The translations under genes were made by a program, and so were the position numbers. This document shows positions 61,872 through 64,000 of a DNA stretch of 64,000 nt, in pieces. This DNA comes from Granulicella sp. dw_53 (GTDB taxonomy: Bacteria; Acidobacteriota; Terriglobia; Terriglobales; Acidobacteriaceae), in the NCBI RefSeq assembly GCF_018449545.1, contig NZ_JAAVUR010000007.1, positions 62,001-126,000 of the forward strand, given 5' to 3'. Every line of letters starts with the position of its first letter. Within the stretch, counting starts at the first letter, position 1. The notes beneath the pieces were generated by a model that saw only the letters and a list, made by a program, of their open reading frames with translations, did not search any database and was not told the DNA's origin.

Positions 61872-62411
61872 TTACTTCTTGGCAGCTTCGATCTCGGCGA
61901 TGACCTCTGTGCTGTGCGTGTTGGGGTCGACCTTGGGCCAGTACTTTACGACCTTGCCGTTGGGGGAGATGAGATAGGTTTGGCGCGAGGCCATCTTCAT
62001 ATCGCCGTGGACGTTGACGGGAACTCCGTACTGATCGACGACCTTGTGGTCGGGGTCGGCGAGGAGCTTGAAGGAGAAGGTGTCCTTGGAGCACCAGGTC
62101 TTGTGGCCTTCGACGGTATCGAGGCTGATGCCAAGCACAACGGCGTTGAGCGAGTTGTACTTAGGCTGGTCGCGCTGGAAGTTGTGGGCTTCGATGGTGC
62201 ATCCGGTGGTCTGGTCCTTGGGGTAGAAGTAGACGACAACCCACTTGCCTTTGTAGTCGCTAAGGCTAACAGGCTTGTCTTCCTGCGAGGGAAGGGTGAA
62301 GTTGGGGGCGGTTGTGCCGATGGCGATAGCGTCGGCGGCGTAGGCGCGGAGGCCGAGGTTGCCGGCGGTGGCGATTGCCAGAATTGCTACGAGAGAGAGT
62401 GCCTTGCGCAT
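61872..62411 (-). CDS. Exported peroxiredoxin of the BCP/PrxQ group
   Basis: A 179-residue peroxidase. ATG 62411 has AAGAGG upstream and begins a signal peptide (MRKALSLVAILAIATAGNLG), so the enzyme is probably periplasmic. The thioredoxin-like core has PNFTLPSQEDKPVSLSDYKG and the peroxidatic Cys71 in KDQTTGCTIEAHNFQRD. The resolving Cys five residues later in most PrxQ enzymes is His76 here; Cys107 (TWCSKD) is the only other Cys, so it is an atypical 2-Cys or a 1-Cys form. It reduces hydrogen peroxide and organic hydroperoxides. Confidence 0.9.
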   Translation of the reverse strand: MRKALSLVAILAIATAGNLGLRAYAADAIAIGTTAPNFTLPSQEDKPVSLSDYKGKWVVVYFYPKDQTTGCTIEAHNFQRDQPKYNSLNAVVLGISLDTVEGHKTWCSKDTFSFKLLADPDHKVVDQYGVPVNVHGDMKMASRQTYLISPNGKVVKYWPKVDPNTHSTEVIAEIEAAKK

Positions 62412-62571
62412 GATCGATCCTCTTGAGACGGGGTGAGTGCAGGTAATAGTTGGACGGGGCCGTGGCAGCGCAGGTTTCAATCACCACGGTCGCTAGCGGC
62501 GATTCTACGCTGCGGAAGAGAGCGTTGGCTCCGAAGCGAAGGCCATTTTCTGTCTGAATTTTGTCTGATTT

Positions 62572-63420
62572 TCAGTCTGCTGAAACGGTAATTCCAGCCG
62601 CATTGGCTGCCGAGACGATGGCGGATTCGTCAAAGAGAAGAGTCCTGCCGGCCTCGATCGCCAGGCAGGTGGCTCCGGCTGCTTGCATGGCCTGGATGGT
62701 TGGAACCCCAATGACTGGGACGTCGAAGCGCATGTCCTGATTCGGTTTGGCGACTTTGACCACCGTAAGGGAGCGGCGGAGCGTTGTTTCGTCGCCGGAC
62801 ACTTCGGAGTTGAGGAGGGCTCCGGCACGGGCGATAGTGGCGTCGGTGCCTTCCATGGCCTCGACGGCGATGCAGGCCTGTGCGGCGATGACGACGGTCT
62901 GGCCGAGGTCGTATCCGGCGATGGCCCGGGCCACGGTGCGGCCGTAGGCGATGTCTTTCAGCTCGTCTTCGGTGGGGTGGCGAGCGGTGAGCACGCCGGC
63001 CTTGGCGAGGAGCGGCTCGAGGTACTGGGTGGAGGAGACGAGCTCGATGCCTTCATCGGCGAGGACCTTGGCGATCGCGCCCAGAAGCATATCGGTGTTG
63101 CGGGTGCGAAGGTTGAGCAGGAGTTTGGCGAGGCGCCAGTCGGGGCGGATGGAGGAGAAGATCTGCTTATGCTTGACCTGTCCCGCCATGGTGGCGCGTG
63201 TGACGCCCTCGCGCTGGAAGACTTCGATGAGGCGAGAGAGCTCGCCGAGCGAGAGCCAGTGGAGATGGATCAAGGGGTCGGCTGCGGCGCGGGCCTCGAT
63301 CTCGGGATCGGTCTCTTCCTTCAGGGCGGCGACGACGACGGTGAGGCCGTGGGCGCGGGCGGCGTCGAGGAGAAGAAAGGGAAAGCGGCCGTTGCCGGCG
63401 ATGAGGCCGAGTTTATTCAT
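62572..63420 (-). CDS. lpxI: LpxI-type UDP-2,3-diacylglucosamine pyrophosphatase
   Basis: A 282-residue protein of the LpxI (DUF1009) family that cleaves UDP-2,3-diacylglucosamine to lipid X in lipid A synthesis, at the inner face of the inner membrane. Family traits: KLGLIAGNGRFPFLLLDAAR at the start, VTRATMAGQVKHKQIF, DEGIELVSSTQYLEPLLAKA, YDLGQTVVIAAQACIAVEAM and EGTDATIARAGAL, then VKVAKPNQDMRFDVPVIGVP (the conserved metal- and substrate-binding part). Normal length. No other lipid A gene is in view; it starts 27 bases after the carboxylesterase stop. Confidence 0.93.
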   Translation of the reverse strand: MNKLGLIAGNGRFPFLLLDAARAHGLTVVVAALKEETDPEIEARAAADPLIHLHWLSLGELSRLIEVFQREGVTRATMAGQVKHKQIFSSIRPDWRLAKLLLNLRTRNTDMLLGAIAKVLADEGIELVSSTQYLEPLLAKAGVLTARHPTEDELKDIAYGRTVARAIAGYDLGQTVVIAAQACIAVEAMEGTDATIARAGALLNSEVSGDETTLRRSLTVVKVAKPNQDMRFDVPVIGVPTIQAMQAAGATCLAIEAGRTLLFDESAIVSAANAAGITVSAD

Positions 63421-63447
63421 GCGCTGGTCTCAGTTTAGCGTGGGCGT

Positions 63448-64000
63448 TCAGCGGAATTCGTCCCACAGCTGGAGCTCGGCGTCGAAGGGCTTCTCTTCGA
63501 CGTGGCTGTCCGGAGCGAGGATCATAGTGGAGCGAGTGGTCGGGTCGTATTGCGGCCATTGGGGAAGACCGCGAGCCGCTGGTGCATTGCCTCGAATGAA
63601 GGCGACCCAGGCCTGGTGGATCTGCTTCGACAGCGGTGCGGCGGTGGGATCGGCTACTTCGATCTGATCTAGTTGTTGCCAGACGAGGCTGAGGTCGATG
63701 GAGTGGAATGCCTCGCCCATCTGTCTGCCGGTGGGTTTGGTGTAGTCGAGGCGATACATCCAGGTAGACCCTCCGGTGCGAGAGTGCGCGTCGGCCAGGC
63801 GAATGCTGGGCACCCAATACTCCTCCGCTGTGACGGCGCGGACGCGGAGCTGGTCCTCGGGCATGTCGGGGTAGACGGTCTTGTATTTGGCGAAGACCTC
63901 GTTGAAGTGGGGGAGGTCCAGGTTGCCGAGATCGCGGCTGGTGGGATCGGACGTAGGATGCGGGCCGAGGAAGAGGGCGCTCTCGTCGCGGTTAGTCCCG
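63448..64000 (-). CDS. Carboxylesterase type B, C-terminal part (cut by window edge)
   Basis: The frame is open to base 64000, so only the last 184 residues are seen. It begins GTNRDESALFLGPHPT, the region of the catalytic acid in type B carboxylesterases (G-T-N-x-D-E), and later has MGEAFHSIDLSLVWQQL, where the catalytic His lies (compare GA-x-H-x-x-E-L). The nucleophile Ser is outside. Family ends such as WVAFIRGNAPAARGLPQWPQ and TMILAPDSHVEEKPFDAEL support the call. Substrate unknown. Confidence 0.88.
   Translation of the reverse strand, partial: GTNRDESALFLGPHPTSDPTSRDLGNLDLPHFNEVFAKYKTVYPDMPEDQLRVRAVTAEEYWVPSIRLADAHSRTGGSTWMYRLDYTKPTGRQMGEAFHSIDLSLVWQQLDQIEVADPTAAPLSKQIHQAWVAFIRGNAPAARGLPQWPQYDPTTRSTMILAPDSHVEEKPFDAELQLWDEFR

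Overview
The window looks like a chromosomal stretch from an acidobacterium of the Terriglobia (Acidobacteriaceae, of the Edaphobacter, Granulicella or Terriglobus kind). The pointers are gene families rather than a marker gene: a PadR regulator with a MacB-like ADOP permease, a VWFA-related acidobacterial protein, a TIGR03435-type soil-associated protein, two large carboxypeptidase-regulatory/TonB-dependent receptors of the Oar type, a Wzi/SLBB exopolysaccharide operon and a TIGR02683-like toxin pair. No rRNA, tRNA, CRISPR array or prophage was seen.

Layout. 1-12419 (+) is one tightly coupled exopolysaccharide operon, cut by the left edge: SLBB export protein, Wzi, chain-length regulator, flippase, a 65-aa ORF, GT4, GT26, a GT87 fused to a beta-propeller, another small ORF and an HPr-kinase-like P-loop protein. 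12685-17649 (+) is a second operon: response regulator, histidine kinase, outer-membrane porin-like protein and secreted cupredoxin. 17667-20033 (-) is an OPT transporter. 20226-23774 holds a CPBP-like membrane protein, a lipocalin-like protein, a LysR regulator and many intergenic repeats. 23775-26823 (-) is a PadR/ADOP operon with a clear operator. 27113-30040 (-) encodes a YCF48-like propeller and a VWA protein. 30290-30934 is a shrunken IS30-like element. 31294-39887 looks like an amino-sugar locus: SIS sugar isomerase or deaminase, PIG-L deacetylase, ROK regulator and TonB receptor. 40002-42949 is an argininosuccinate-lyase-like enzyme overlapping an APC permease. 43581-46360 has small genes and a toxin-antitoxin pair among repeats. 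46803-51515 is a divergent GH42/GH2 beta-galactosidase pair sharing a LacI-like operator. 52187-64000 carries Skp/OmpH, LepA, a second TonB receptor, a LysM lytic transglycosylase, a bipolar acidic/basic histone-like protein, a peroxiredoxin, LpxI and a partial carboxylesterase.

The most unusual material is between and inside genes. There are at least four families of palindromic or structured repeats, two of them with compensatory stem changes between copies. One copy lies in frame inside the OPT gene and another has been split by the IS30-like element. A pair of diverged, roughly 300-base non-coding modules (20226-20560 and 43040-43345), each containing a terminator, is the best candidate for an undescribed RNA element. 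Among proteins, the GT87-propeller fusion, the P-loop kinase-like protein ending the polysaccharide operon, the lyase/permease pair and the acidic/basic histone-like protein stand out.
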